A stretch of 64,000 nucleotides of DNA from Segetibacter aerophilus (GCF_007991655.1 NZ_BJYT01000007.1:248001-312000), one strand, 5' to 3'. Shown: positions 1-8,869, counted from the first letter of the stretch. The notes: generated from the sequence alone by a model not told the origin. Translations and numbers: made by a program.

Positions 1-8
1 TACTTTGC
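1..8 (+). promoter_or_regulatory. possible -7 promoter element of serC
   Basis: TACTTTGC, one base shorter than the Bacteroidota -7 consensus TAnnTTTG, lies 15 bases before the serC ATG. The -33 element would lie outside the window. Confidence 0.4.
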
Positions 9-23
9 ACTTCAATTTTTTTT

Positions 24-1091
24 ATGGTTCATAATTTTAACGCAGGCCCCAGCATACTTCCCAAAGATGTGTTGCAACAGGCAAGCGAAAGTCTCCTCAA
101 TTTTAATAACAGTGGTCTTTCTATTTTAGAAATTGGTCATCGTACAGCTTTGTTCGAAGCTGTTTTGCATGAAGCAATATCGTTGGTTAAAGAGCTGATG
201 CAGCTTGGCTCAGATCACGAAGTATTATTTCTTCACGGTGGTGCAAGCACACAGTTTATGCAGGTTCCGTATAACCTACTTGATGAAGATCAAACGGCAG
301 CTTATATCGATAATGGTATTTGGGGTAGCAAAGCGATAAAAGAAGCCCGGTTATTTGGAAACGTTGAGGTTGTTGCCTCTTCAAAAGATAAAAACCATAC
401 ATATCTACCGAAAGAATTTACCACACCGGCAGGTGCCGTTTACCTGCATTATACAACCAATAATACAGTAGAGGGTACACAGTGGCAATCTGTTCCACAA
501 ACTGATCTTCCTTTGGTGGCAGACATGAGCAGCGATATTTTGAGTCGTCAGCTTGATTTTAACCGTCATGCTTTAATCTATGCAGGTGCACAGAAAAACA
601 TTGGCATGGCAGGAGTTAATTTATTGGTCATAAACAAAAATGTGCTTGGAAAGGTTAAAAGGAAAATACCTACAATTCTCGATTATCGAATACATATTGA
701 AAATGGTTCAATGCTAAATACTCCGCCTGTCTTCGCTATTTATGTAAGTATGCTTACGTTAAGATGGCTGAAAAAAATGGGCGGCGTTGCTGCTATCGAA
801 AAATTAAATAATCAAAAAGCAGATCTCTTTTATTCTACTCTTGATAGTCTTCCAATGTTTAAAGGCCCTGTAGCCAAAGAAGACCGGAGTAAAATGAATG
901 CAGTATTTGTAATGGAAGATATTTCTCTCGAAAAGCAATTCCTCGATGTCGCTAAACAGGAAAACTTGTACGGTATTAAAGGCCACCGTTCCGTTGGTGG
1001 TTTCAGAGCCTCATTTTATAACGCATTACCTCTAAGCAGTGTAGAAGTACTGGTGCAGGTAATGAAAGACTTCGCTAACAAAGTAGGGTAA
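24..1091 (+). CDS. serC: phosphoserine aminotransferase
   Basis: Pyridoxal-phosphate enzyme that converts 3-phosphohydroxypyruvate and glutamate to phosphoserine in cytoplasmic serine synthesis; it also serves pyridoxine synthesis in some bacteria. The 355-residue length is normal for SerC. The N-terminal FNAGPS motif, the GGAS phosphate-binding turn (about residue 73), the VADMSSD segment and the AGAQKN motif holding the PLP-binding lysine (about residue 193) are all visible, and the C-terminal GHRSVGGFRAS substrate-binding motif is intact. The ATG at 24 gives the usual family start. A DUF1015 gene follows on the same strand, an arrangement common in Bacteroidota. The family call is secure. 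Confidence 0.96.
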   Translation: MVHNFNAGPSILPKDVLQQASESLLNFNNSGLSILEIGHRTALFEAVLHEAISLVKELMQLGSDHEVLFLHGGASTQFMQVPYNLLDEDQTAAYIDNGIWGSKAIKEARLFGNVEVVASSKDKNHTYLPKEFTTPAGAVYLHYTTNNTVEGTQWQSVPQTDLPLVADMSSDILSRQLDFNRHALIYAGAQKNIGMAGVNLLVINKNVLGKVKRKIPTILDYRIHIENGSMLNTPPVFAIYVSMLTLRWLKKMGGVAAIEKLNNQKADLFYSTLDSLPMFKGPVAKEDRSKMNAVFVMEDISLEKQFLDVAKQENLYGIKGHRSVGGFRASFYNALPLSSVEVLVQVMKDFANKVG

Positions 1092-1185
1092 TCGAAAGCG
1101 ATACCACTTGTCGGTTTACCTGTTACCAGCTTCAATTGGGTAACTGTTGACAAGCAACCGGAGACACCTAACACATAACATTTCT

Positions 1186-1194
1186 TATCTTGCG
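1186..1194 (+). promoter_or_regulatory. possible -7 promoter element of the DUF1015 gene
   Basis: TATCTTGCG lies 19 bases before the ATG at 1214 and resembles TAnnTTTG with one T missing. The preceding 120 bases hold an inverted repeat (GTTACC...GGTAAC, about 1129-1153) without a T-tract. Confidence 0.3.
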
Positions 1195-1213
1195 TTCATA
1201 ATTTTTTTAATTA

Positions 1214-2446
1214 ATGGCAAAAATTCTACCCTTTAAAGCGCTTAGACCCGCGGCAGAACTGGCTCCTAAAGTTGCCTCGCGACCGTACGACGTCCTAAAC
1301 AGCAAGGAAGCAAAAGTTGAAGCACAAGGCAACTCTTATTCATTCTTACATATTACCAAAAGTGAAATAGACCTTCCTGAAAGTGTAGACATACATAGCA
1401 AAGAAGTATATGAAAAGGCAAAGCAAAATCTGCAGGCTTTCATTCAGCGAAATGTACTTTTCAGAGAAAGCAAACCCTGTTACTACATCTACGAATTAAT
1501 AATGAATGGACGTAGTCAAACAGGTCTTGTTTGTGCAAGTGCTATAGACGATTACGAAAGTGATATCATTAAAAAGCATGAATTTACAAGACCCGAAAAA
1601 GAAGAAGACAGGATTAATCACATCAAAACCACTGGGGCACAAACAGGAAATGTATTTCTTGCTTACAGAAACGTTGAAGCTATCGACAACCTCTTAAACC
1701 AATGGAAAAGAGACCGGAACGCAGTGTATACCTTTAAAGCAGATGATGGCATCCAACATTCAATTTGGGTTATCAACGATTCAGCTTCTATAAGTCACAT
1801 TACATCTCTTTTTGAAGAAGAAGTGCCAAATACATACATAGCTGACGGCCACCATAGGGCCGCTTCTGCTGCAAAAGTTCGGGCATCTCTTAACGGTAAT
1901 GCAGGTGATGAAGCAAATTATTTTTTAACGACTCTCTTTCCCGCAAGCCAGTTGCAGATAATGGACTATAACCGTGTTGTTAAGGATTTGAATAATCTGT
2001 CTGCCAATGAGTTTCTGCAGAAGGTTGGTGTGGATTTTGACATAGAGAAAACCGGAGAAAATGAAGTGAAACCTTCTGCTCTCCACCAGTTTGGATTGTA
2101 CTTAGATAAAAACTGGTACTCTCTAACTGCGAAGGAAGGAACATTTAGTAACGATCCGATTGGAGTATTAGATGTAACTATTCTTTCAAATAATATTCTC
2201 GATAAAATCTTAGGTATTAAAGATCAGCGTACCGACAAAAGAATAGATTTTATTGGGGGAATTAGAGGTTTGGGTGAGCTGGTTCAAAAAGTAGACTCTG
2301 GTGAAGCGGCTGTAGCTTTTAGTTTGTACCCTGTAAGCATTCAACAGTTGTTTGATATAGCGGATAGTGGAAATGTGATGCCGCCTAAAAGCACCTGGTT
2401 CGAACCTAAGTTAAGGGACGGGTTATTGACCCACCTGATAAATTAA
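1214..2446 (+). CDS. DUF1015 family protein
   Basis: A 410-residue soluble protein of the DUF1015 family (COG4198), whose biochemical role is unknown. Family hallmarks are the N-terminal FKALRP segment followed by SRPYDVL (about residue 22), and the highly conserved DGHHRAASA motif near residue 216. No signal peptide or membrane segment is present. In Bacteroidota this family commonly sits beside serC or serA, as here, so a link to serine or phosphoserine metabolism is a reasonable inference but unproven. The intergenic gap to serC is 122 bases and holds a possible separate promoter. Confidence 0.9.
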   Translation: MAKILPFKALRPAAELAPKVASRPYDVLNSKEAKVEAQGNSYSFLHITKSEIDLPESVDIHSKEVYEKAKQNLQAFIQRNVLFRESKPCYYIYELIMNGRSQTGLVCASAIDDYESDIIKKHEFTRPEKEEDRINHIKTTGAQTGNVFLAYRNVEAIDNLLNQWKRDRNAVYTFKADDGIQHSIWVINDSASISHITSLFEEEVPNTYIADGHHRAASAAKVRASLNGNAGDEANYFLTTLFPASQLQIMDYNRVVKDLNNLSANEFLQKVGVDFDIEKTGENEVKPSALHQFGLYLDKNWYSLTAKEGTFSNDPIGVLDVTILSNNILDKILGIKDQRTDKRIDFIGGIRGLGELVQKVDSGEAAVAFSLYPVSIQQLFDIADSGNVMPPKSTWFEPKLRDGLLTHLIN

Positions 2447-2500
2447 AAATTTCATGGGAGGCGACAAAAGTTCGTCTCTCTTTGTTTAGAAGAAGATTTT

Positions 2501-3532
2501 ATGAAAAAAATTCTGTGTGCACTGTTCCTTTTTACTGCGTCATTTACTTATGCCCAATCAGAACAGGACATTGACAAACTTCATGAAACTGCGCAAACTT
2601 TTTTGCGGCAGGGTGACCATGAAAATGCTATCCTGGTACTAACAAAGGCTCAGCAAATGCAGCCGAATAATTTGCAGATCAACAAAGACTTGCTTTTTGC
2701 TTACTATGTAAAAAGAGATTTTGCTAAGGCGATGGAAATCGGACGACCCCTTGTTGCAAGAGCAGATGCCGATGTACAGAGTTTTCAAATGCTTGGGCTC
2801 ACTTTCAAGTCTGTTGCTGAAGACAAAGAGGCCGAAAAGTTATACAAAACCGGCTTGACAAAGTTTCCAAATGAAGGGATATTGTATAGTGAGTACGGAG
2901 ATTTGATTGCCAACAAAGAACCTGAGAGAGCACAAAAGTTATGGGAGAAAGGTATAGAAGTAGACCCTAACCATAGCAGTAATTATTTTTTCTTGTCCAG
3001 GCAGTATTCTCAAAAAGGTGATATCGTTTGGTCGATTCTGTATGCAGAAATGTTTTTAAACATGGAGAGCTTTACAGCCAGAAGCACGGAGATGAAGAAC
3101 CTGTTGCTTGATCAATACAAAAAGTTTTTTATCGTTGGCTATAAGCCACCCGTAGATCCTGACCCGAAAAAGAAGAAGAAACCTACCATCCTGTTTCCAT
3201 CTGCAGTGGCTGAAACTTTGAATATGCAGCAGGCACAAGTGGCTTATGGAGTAACGCCTGAAACGCTTACAGTAATCAGAACAAGATTTATACTTGACTG
3301 GTATAATAAATATGCGTCGACATTTCCTTTTAAATTGTTCGAGCACCAAAGACAGCTTCTGCAGGAAGGTATGTTTGAGGCATATAATTTCTGGCTGTTC
3401 GGGCCTGCAGCGAATTTGAAAACGTATCAAACGTGGCAACAGTTTCACCAGGCTGAGCTGAACTCTTTTCTTGCCTTTATCAGAAGCAAAGTTTTCAAAA
3501 TTCCTGAAGGTCAGCAGTACCATCCCATGTAA
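2501..3532 (+). CDS. exported tetratricopeptide-repeat protein
   Basis: A 343-residue protein with a cleavable signal peptide (basic MKK, hydrophobic core, probable cleavage after TYAQ near residue 19). Residues about 25-175 form TPR-like helical pairs, with recognisable units around the LRQGDHENAILVLTKAQQMQP and FPNEGILYSEYGDLI stretches. A lysine-rich linker (DPKKKKKP, about residue 222) leads to a C-terminal region rich in aromatic residues that I do not recognise. TPR domains mediate protein contacts, so a periplasmic scaffold role is likely. It follows the DUF1015 gene by 54 bases and may share its transcript. Confidence 0.85.
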   Translation: MKKILCALFLFTASFTYAQSEQDIDKLHETAQTFLRQGDHENAILVLTKAQQMQPNNLQINKDLLFAYYVKRDFAKAMEIGRPLVARADADVQSFQMLGLTFKSVAEDKEAEKLYKTGLTKFPNEGILYSEYGDLIANKEPERAQKLWEKGIEVDPNHSSNYFFLSRQYSQKGDIVWSILYAEMFLNMESFTARSTEMKNLLLDQYKKFFIVGYKPPVDPDPKKKKKPTILFPSAVAETLNMQQAQVAYGVTPETLTVIRTRFILDWYNKYASTFPFKLFEHQRQLLQEGMFEAYNFWLFGPAANLKTYQTWQQFHQAELNSFLAFIRSKVFKIPEGQQYHPM

Positions 3533-3579
3533 TTCTTTGTTGTAGTAGTTAACGGGCATTGTTCGTTTTTCCAACTTTC

Positions 3580-3599
3580 GTTGCGTCGCACTCTTGTAC
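3580..3599 (+). repeat. dispersed intergenic repeat, GCG-T-CGC subtype
   Basis: GTTGCGTCGCACTCTTGTAC. It matches copies at 36578-36597 (one difference), 45081-45100 (first 16 bases) and 3892-3907 (reverse strand). The core TGCG-T-CGCA is a palindrome. Confidence 0.7.
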
Positions 3600-3891
3600 A
3601 TGAGAATCGACAAGCAGCACGATGCACTCATACAAATACAAACTACTTAATCCGCGTTATCGAAGATCCATACCTCATCAGCTCGGAGGTATGAAACATT
3701 TAAATACCTTTTTTTAATTGTTCCAATATTGCTTATTTTAATTCCTAAAAAGCATCCGCATCCGGCGAGGCATTCGATCGACCTTCCTATTAAATGCAAG
3801 TGAAAAAGCGCCTTTCCATAAGAGAGATGAGTGATGCGAGTAAGGAAAAGAGGTCTTAAATTGCTTACTGCCGACTTCGCCATCAAGGCAA

Positions 3892-3907
3892 AAGTGTGCG
3901 ACGCAAC
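3892..3907 (-). repeat. dispersed intergenic repeat, GCG-T-CGC subtype
   Basis: On the minus strand this reads GTTGCGTCGCACACTT. It is inverted relative to the copy at 3580-3599 in the same gap. Confidence 0.7.
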
Positions 3908-3961
3908 AATGCAGGGAGCAGTGATGTGGCCCGGCCCAAAAGAAAAATCTAACGACTGTAT

Positions 3962-5746
3962 ATGGAATTAAAACGACTGTTTGACTGCCTGGATTACCAG
4001 TTATCAAAATTTCCAAAAGAGGACATGTTCGCCGCAAAGGTTAACGGTACCTGGAAACGGCATAGTACAAAAGAGGTACAGGAAACCGTAAATGCCCTAA
4101 GTGCCGGCCTTTTGAAAAAAGGAATCAGCGGAAATGATATGACAGTGGAAGGGGCGGACAAAGTGGCTATCATTAGTAGCAACAGACCGGAGTGGATTTT
4201 TACCGATCTTGCTGTTCAGCAAATTGGCGCCATTCTCGTGCCTGTTTATCCCACCACAAATCCCCTTGAGTTAGAATTTATTTTTAGAGACGCAGCGATA
4301 AAAATGATTTTTGTAAGTAGTAAAGAACTGCTCGAAAAGATTTTGATTGTAGCAGAAAAGGTGCCTTCACTAAAAAACATTTATACGTTTGACGAAGTGG
4401 CTGGGGCTGAAAACTGGAAAAGCGTACTCGAGTATGAGCCTACGTTTTTACAGAAGGTTGATGAGCTAAAGACAACCATTTCACCCAAGCAGGTTGCTAC
4501 AATTATTTATACCTCCGGTACCACGGGCACGCCAAAAGGTGTAATGCTTAGCCACGAGAATATTTATACCAATGTAAAATTTAGCCGGGAAAGCTTTCCG
4601 TTCCCAGATGCGCCCCAGCAGAAGGTTTTAAGCTTTTTACCATTGAATCACATTTTTGAGAAAATGGCTACATACATTTTTACGTTTAGCGGTATCAGTA
4701 TTTATTATGCAGAAAGTTTAGAAACCATTGCTGATAATTTACGCGAAATAAAACCTGACGGGTTTACTACTGTCCCGCGGTTGCTTGAGAAGGTTTTTGA
4801 AAAGATCATGTCGAAAGGCAACGACTTAACAGGCATAAAGCGCAAGCTCTTTTTCTGGGCCGTTGGCCTGGCAGAAAAATATGATAACCATACGGGCGGG
4901 GGTGTTTGGTACAACACCCAATTGGCTCTTGCAAACAAGCTCATATTTAATAAGTGGAGAGAAGCGCTTGGTGGAAATATTTCTTTTGTAGTAACAGGTG
5001 GTGCTGCCTGCCAGGTTAAACTGCTGAGGATATTTACAGCAGCGCAAATACGTGTGTATGAAGGTTACGGCCCAACCGAAAATAGCCCTGTGATAAGTGT
5101 AAACAGGAAAATTCCAAAGACAGATACAAAGTTTGGAACAGTAGGTCCGCCAATAAAAGGCATTGAAGTAAAACTTGCGGAAGACGGGGAGATACTAGTG
5201 AAGGGTCCGACAGTAATGGTTGGCTACTACAAGCGGCCTGACCTAACTGACGAGGTGATAATAGATGGCTGGCTTCACACGGGCGATATTGGAGTTTGGG
5301 ACTCTGACAGATTTCTAAAAATTACAGACCGGAAGAAAGAACTGTTTAAAACAAGCGGTGGTAAATATGTTGCGCCTCAACCCATTGAGAACAAACTGAA
5401 GGAAAGCTCGTACGTAGAACAAGTAATGGTGGTGGGATCGGGCTACAAATTTGTTGGCGCCCTCATTGTACCGTCATTTACGATGCTTCGCGAATGGATG
5501 AGAGATAACAATATTCCCTTCACAACTAATGAGGCAGCTCTTAAAGATCCCCGGGTAATAGAACTGTTCAATGGCCTCGTCGATAGTTTCAATAAATATT
5601 TCAATCACGTTGAGCAGATCAAGAAGTTTGAATTGCTGCCAAATGAATGGGGAATCGAAACGGGCGAAATGACTCCGAAAATGAGCCTTAAAAGAAAAGT
5701 AGTCTTAGAAAAGTACAAAGCCGCAGTAGAGAAAATTTACAGTTAA
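3962..5746 (+). CDS. long-chain fatty-acid--CoA ligase (AMP-forming)
   Basis: Activates fatty acids to acyl-CoA through an acyl-adenylate, feeding beta-oxidation or phospholipid synthesis. At 594 residues it belongs to the large bacterial FadD15/ACSBG-like branch of the ANL superfamily. Visible motifs are the P-loop-like YTSGTTGTPKG (about residue 184), the adenine-binding YGPTE (about 366), the hinge-region GWLHTGDIG (about 438) with its conserved aspartate, and the C-terminal KELFKTSGGKYV segment (about 458) typical of this branch. No membrane segment is obvious. The long upstream gap suggests its own promoter. Substrate chain length cannot be read from sequence. Confidence 0.93.
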   Translation: MELKRLFDCLDYQLSKFPKEDMFAAKVNGTWKRHSTKEVQETVNALSAGLLKKGISGNDMTVEGADKVAIISSNRPEWIFTDLAVQQIGAILVPVYPTTNPLELEFIFRDAAIKMIFVSSKELLEKILIVAEKVPSLKNIYTFDEVAGAENWKSVLEYEPTFLQKVDELKTTISPKQVATIIYTSGTTGTPKGVMLSHENIYTNVKFSRESFPFPDAPQQKVLSFLPLNHIFEKMATYIFTFSGISIYYAESLETIADNLREIKPDGFTTVPRLLEKVFEKIMSKGNDLTGIKRKLFFWAVGLAEKYDNHTGGGVWYNTQLALANKLIFNKWREALGGNISFVVTGGAACQVKLLRIFTAAQIRVYEGYGPTENSPVISVNRKIPKTDTKFGTVGPPIKGIEVKLAEDGEILVKGPTVMVGYYKRPDLTDEVIIDGWLHTGDIGVWDSDRFLKITDRKKELFKTSGGKYVAPQPIENKLKESSYVEQVMVVGSGYKFVGALIVPSFTMLREWMRDNNIPFTTNEAALKDPRVIELFNGLVDSFNKYFNHVEQIKKFELLPNEWGIETGEMTPKMSLKRKVVLEKYKAAVEKIYS

Positions 5747-5920
5747 AGGAAGAAAACGTGTTCTAATCAGTCCCTCCATAAGCAGTGGTAAAGGTATTTG
5801 TAGAGACCCTTCCTCAAAATCTTAAACAAAGATTTGGTTGCTTTTTCTTTAAACATTTATTCTTCAACTACTTGTACTTAGGTACGATTTTTCGAACTTT
5901 TTATGCAGGAGAAATAAATT

Positions 5921-7018
5921 ATGCCTGCAACAGTACTTGCTGATCCGATTGCCTCAATTCCTAAAAGAAGAATGCGGTCATTATTAAAAGACCCGGTAAA
6001 AACCGCCGAAGCGGTGAACCTGGTTTATATGAGCGACACGAAGCCAGGGATTTCCAGGGTCAAAGTGGAGAATGGGTTTGAGTATTATTATCAAGGAAAG
6101 AAGGTAACAGACGATGAGACGCTACTAAGAATAAAGCATCTTGTTATTCCTCCCGCCTGGGAGCAAGTCTGGATTTGTCCTTTGGAAAACGGCCACTTGC
6201 AGGTAACTGGAGTAGACACTAAAAACCGTAAGCAATACAAGTATCACGCTTCCTGGAATGCATTAAGAAATCATACAAAGTTCTATCGCTTGTACCAGTT
6301 TGGCACCGTCATTCCTTCGTTAAGGTTACAGATGGAGAAAGATTTGTCACTTCCGGGTTTGCCCCTGCCGAAGGTGCTTGCAACGGTGGTAAGTGTTATG
6401 GAAAGAACAAACATCAGGGTTGGAAATTGCACGTACGAAAAGGCGAACGGTTCTTATGGAATTACTACAATGAAGGACCAGCATGTGAAGGTTCAGGGAG
6501 CAAGCATTAAGTTTTCTTTTAAAGGCAAAAAAGGCGTTTATCACGACATTGACATTAAAAGTAAAAAGCTGGCGAGCATTGTAAAGAAATGCCAGGACAT
6601 TCCGGGTAAAGAATTGTTTCAGTACTACGACGAAAACGGCCAAAGGCGCGATATCGACTCGGGGATGGTGAATGACTATATCAAAGGGTTAACGAATGGT
6701 AATTTTACAGCAAAAGATTTGCGAACCTGGTCCGGTACTGTACAGGCACTTTTAGCGTTTAAAGAACTCGGACTTAGTGATACGCAGACTCAGACAAAAC
6801 GCAACATTGTACAAGCTTTGGATATGGTGTCGAAAGCATTAGGTAATACCCGAACTGTTTGCAAAAAATATTATGTTCATCCGCTAATTATTGGTTTGTA
6901 CGAAACCAAGAGCATAGAAAAATACCTTAGAGATTTAGATAAGATTGAAGAGGATGACGACAAATCAGGCTTGACTAAGGAAGAAAAAATCCTGATGAAC
7001 ATTCTTAAATCGAATTAG
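5921..7018 (+). CDS. DNA topoisomerase IB, poxvirus/bacterial type
   Basis: Relaxes supercoiled DNA through a 3'-phosphotyrosyl intermediate without ATP. The 365-residue size fits the bacterial TopIB family. Catalytic residues can be placed by family motifs: Arg166 (NIRVGN), Lys185 (TTMKDQH), Arg268 (DLRTW), Asn309 (LGNT) and nucleophile Tyr318 (KKYYVHP). Bacterial enzymes such as that of Deinococcus use Asn in place of the viral His, and the 9-residue spacing to the tyrosine agrees. The N-terminal half holds the beta-rich DNA clamp domain (PPAWEQVWICP, about residue 77). An acidic lysine-rich tail (EEDDDKSG) follows. The gene appears monocistronic. Confidence 0.93.
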   Translation: MPATVLADPIASIPKRRMRSLLKDPVKTAEAVNLVYMSDTKPGISRVKVENGFEYYYQGKKVTDDETLLRIKHLVIPPAWEQVWICPLENGHLQVTGVDTKNRKQYKYHASWNALRNHTKFYRLYQFGTVIPSLRLQMEKDLSLPGLPLPKVLATVVSVMERTNIRVGNCTYEKANGSYGITTMKDQHVKVQGASIKFSFKGKKGVYHDIDIKSKKLASIVKKCQDIPGKELFQYYDENGQRRDIDSGMVNDYIKGLTNGNFTAKDLRTWSGTVQALLAFKELGLSDTQTQTKRNIVQALDMVSKALGNTRTVCKKYYVHPLIIGLYETKSIEKYLRDLDKIEEDDDKSGLTKEEKILMNILKSN

Positions 7019-7054
7019 TTTTTGGAGCAAACTGGAGGTTAATAATCATCTGTT

Positions 7055-7070
7055 GTTGTGTCACTCCCTT
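7055..7070 (+). repeat. dispersed intergenic repeat, GTG-T-CAC subtype
   Basis: GTTGTGTCACTCCCTT, identical over 16 bases to 20775-20790. It lies between two convergent genes. Confidence 0.65.
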
Positions 7071-7107
7071 AGTCTACATCTTTTCAGGCAACTTTTCTTA
7101 AAACCGT

Positions 7108-7461
7108 TTATGCGACTTGTGTTCGTGTTAAAATACTAATTCGTAGCGCCAGCTCAGATAACGAAACGGGTAGCGATACGTAGTCATCAGCCCCTTTGTC
7201 AAATGCACGCTGAAGTTCGGTTTCCTTGCCGTTTGCACTAATAACTATTACGGGTACATTTTTTTTCTTTGCTTCCACTACATATGAGAAGCCTTCACCA
7301 TTGCTGATGTCAGTAATAACAATATTGGGATTAACCTGGTTTATAACAGAGAAGGCGTGGGAGGTATCTTCAGAAACAACAAGGTCGAAACCTTTTGACT
7401 GCATAGTCAATTGCAGGGCTGTTGCCAGGAATGGGTGCTCCTGAACGAAAAGAACTTTCAT
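7108..7461 (-). CDS. degenerate receiver-domain protein
   Basis: A 117-residue stand-alone CheY-like receiver. The beta-alpha fold pattern and the phospho-acceptor Asp51 (IVITDI) are present, as is the Ser75 switch position, but two parts of the active site are altered. The usual acidic pair after beta-1 reads Gln7-Glu8, and the invariant lysine of the KP motif is replaced by Leu97 (DDYVSLP). Such receivers often cannot be phosphorylated normally and may signal by binding partners. No output domain is attached. It lies downstream of two other receiver genes on the same strand, but a terminator-like hairpin (7535-7569) separates it from the middle one. No kinase gene is adjacent. Confidence 0.8.
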   Translation of the reverse strand: MKVLFVQEHPFLATALQLTMQSKGFDLVVSEDTSHAFSVINQVNPNIVITDISNGEGFSYVVEAKKKNVPVIVISANGKETELQRAFDKGADDYVSLPVSLSELALRISILTRTQVA

Positions 7462-7534
7462 TAGAAAGGGTTTTTATATAGGATTGGAAATTGGATAAGT
7501 AACTATCTTCGAAATGGTTACCCCCTATTAAACT

Positions 7535-7569
7535 AAAAAGACTTCCCTTTATTGTATGGAAGTCTTTTT
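7535..7569 (-). terminator. intrinsic terminator after the receiver gene at 7594-7980
   Basis: A perfect 12-base-pair stem (AAAAAGACTTCC / GGAAGTCTTTTT) with an 11-base loop. A T-run follows on the minus strand from the A-rich left arm. Confidence 0.75.
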
Positions 7570-7593
7570 GGGTTGCTTAAAAAGTCTTTAGCA

Positions 7594-7980
7594 CTATTTA
7601 CTCTTCTTCGTTTGCCCTGGAGGTATTTTTAAAAGCCGCTTTACTCTTACAGCTAGTTCAGTTGGGTTAAAAGGTTTGGTGATAAAATCATCTGCTCCTA
7701 ATTGAAACGCTTCCATAACTGTATCTTCCTGACCCAGTCCCGATAAAACAATAATGGGTATTTTTTTATTTTCATTTGACTTCACAATACTTATCAGTTC
7801 CAGCCCTGAAGTATACGGCATCAATATATCAGTTATAATAAGGTCGGGAACAATTGTCTCAAGAGATTTTAGCGCTTGCCTACCGTCTTGTGTACCTATG
7901 ACTTCAAAACCCTCATTTCTTAGTTTAGCTTCTATTGCCATCAACATAAGTGGTTCATCTTCCGCTACTAAAATTTTCAT
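7594..7980 (-). CDS. single-domain response regulator
   Basis: A 128-residue receiver with the complete active site: acidic pair Glu7-Asp8, phospho-acceptor Asp51 (IITDILMP), Ser80 and Lys102 (TKPF). It has no output domain, only a short basic tail, so it must act by protein contact or as a phosphorelay intermediate. The start at 7980 (MKILVAEDE) is preferred. The longer frame begins at a TTG at 8019 that lies inside a promoter-like TACTTTGCC box (8015-8023), so it could not be translated from that promoter. The gene lies between an RR-HPt gene and a degenerate receiver gene. Confidence 0.9.
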   Translation of the reverse strand: MKILVAEDEPLMLMAIEAKLRNEGFEVIGTQDGRQALKSLETIVPDLIITDILMPYTSGLELISIVKSNENKKIPIIVLSGLGQEDTVMEAFQLGADDFITKPFNPTELAVRVKRLLKIPPGQTKKSK

Positions 7981-8014
7981 ATAAGTATTAATTGTTCCGA
8001 TCCGTAATTTGTGT

Positions 8015-8023
8015 GGCAAAGTA
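8015..8023 (-). promoter_or_regulatory. possible -7 promoter element of the receiver gene at 7594-7980
   Basis: The minus strand reads TACTTTGCC, 34 bases before the ATG at 7980. Confidence 0.4.
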
Positions 8024-8061
8024 CTAAGTACAACAAAAAGCTTAACAAGCTGTTGTTAAAG

Positions 8062-8835
8062 TCAACTACAAGTTAAAACGAATTTTTTTGCAAGAACTGC
8101 TTCTGCAATCAAAAAAGAGCTTGTTATTTTTTGAACTAATGCTGGTAGTGAGTCCAGGTTTATTTTATTTTTTGCACTTGTTTCAATAGCCAATACTGCA
8201 TCAAACATTTCGCTTACTTTAATAACCGATAGTGTTGATTTAGCATAGTGCGCAGCCTGGTATAGACCTTCCCAATTCTCATCGGCCAAACATTGCTCGA
8301 TCTTTTTAAGTGTAACGGGCATATTCTCCAGAAAGGTTTGCACCATTATGGTAATGTACGCTTCATCTTCACCTGATATATCATACAACATAGTGAGATC
8401 AACGGATATATTTTCACTGACAAGAATATGAGGATTGGAACTTATTTCTGATGGCACTGATAAAACTTTTTGAATTACGTTACTTAGGTTTTCTATTGTA
8501 AAAGGCTTTGCAACAAAGTTATTCATTCCACATTCATAACACTTTTCATCTTCACCATTCAGCCCAAAAGCCGTCATAGCAATAATAGGAACGCTGCTTT
8601 GAAGTTGATTTCTGATATACATTGTTGCATCATAACCGTCCATGAGAGGCATCTGTATATCCATTAGTATCAGGTCATATTTATTCTTCTTAAATTTCTC
8701 TATTGCCTCAGCACCATCACCTGCAATGTCTGCGGTTGCACCTAATTTTAATAGCGTATGTTTTACAACCATTTGATTTATGGCATTGTCTTCAGCTACC
8801 AACACACTTTTGTTCAATAAAATATTGTCACTCAT
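8062..8835 (-). CDS. receiver-HPt phosphorelay protein
   Basis: A 257-residue protein with an N-terminal receiver (acidic residues Glu15-Asp16, phospho-acceptor Asp59 in LILMDIQMP, Thr88, Lys110 in AKPF) and a C-terminal histidine phosphotransfer domain whose phospho-histidine is His196 (AHYAKSTL). This is the tail of a hybrid kinase without its sensor and catalytic parts, so it likely accepts phosphate from an unlinked hybrid kinase and passes it on. The ATG at 8835 is preferred because an upstream in-frame GTG (8883) precedes a strong TATTTTTGG promoter box. Two further receivers follow on the same strand. Confidence 0.88.
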   Translation of the reverse strand: MSDNILLNKSVLVAEDNAINQMVVKHTLLKLGATADIAGDGAEAIEKFKKNKYDLILMDIQMPLMDGYDATMYIRNQLQSSVPIIAMTAFGLNGEDEKCYECGMNNFVAKPFTIENLSNVIQKVLSVPSEISSNPHILVSENISVDLTMLYDISGEDEAYITIMVQTFLENMPVTLKKIEQCLADENWEGLYQAAHYAKSTLSVIKVSEMFDAVLAIETSAKNKINLDSLPALVQKITSSFLIAEAVLAKKFVLTCS

Positions 8836-8860
8836 AATTGCTTTTGTAAAGGCGGGCCGG

Positions 8861-8869
8861 CCAAAAATA
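8861..8869 (-). promoter_or_regulatory. -7 promoter element of the receiver-HPt gene
   Basis: The minus strand reads TATTTTTGG, an exact TAnnTTTG match, 25 bases before the ATG at 8835. Confidence 0.55.

Larger units (their letters stand above)
3533..3961. other. 429-base intergenic region with two inverted repeat copies
   Basis: No convincing gene. The minus-strand open frames here have no recognisable family and no suitable start context. The region carries two copies of the dispersed palindromic-core repeat in opposite orientation (3580-3599 and 3892-3907), about 290 bases apart. Confidence 0.6.

Noticed and set aside
1129-1153. Inverted repeat GTTACC...GGTAAC after serC
   Set aside because: The stem is only six pairs with no T-run, too weak to call a terminator.
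3647-4037. Two overlapping minus-strand open frames in the gap before the acyl-CoA ligase gene
   Set aside because: They have no recognisable domain, start in weak context, and one runs into the acyl-CoA ligase gene on the other strand.
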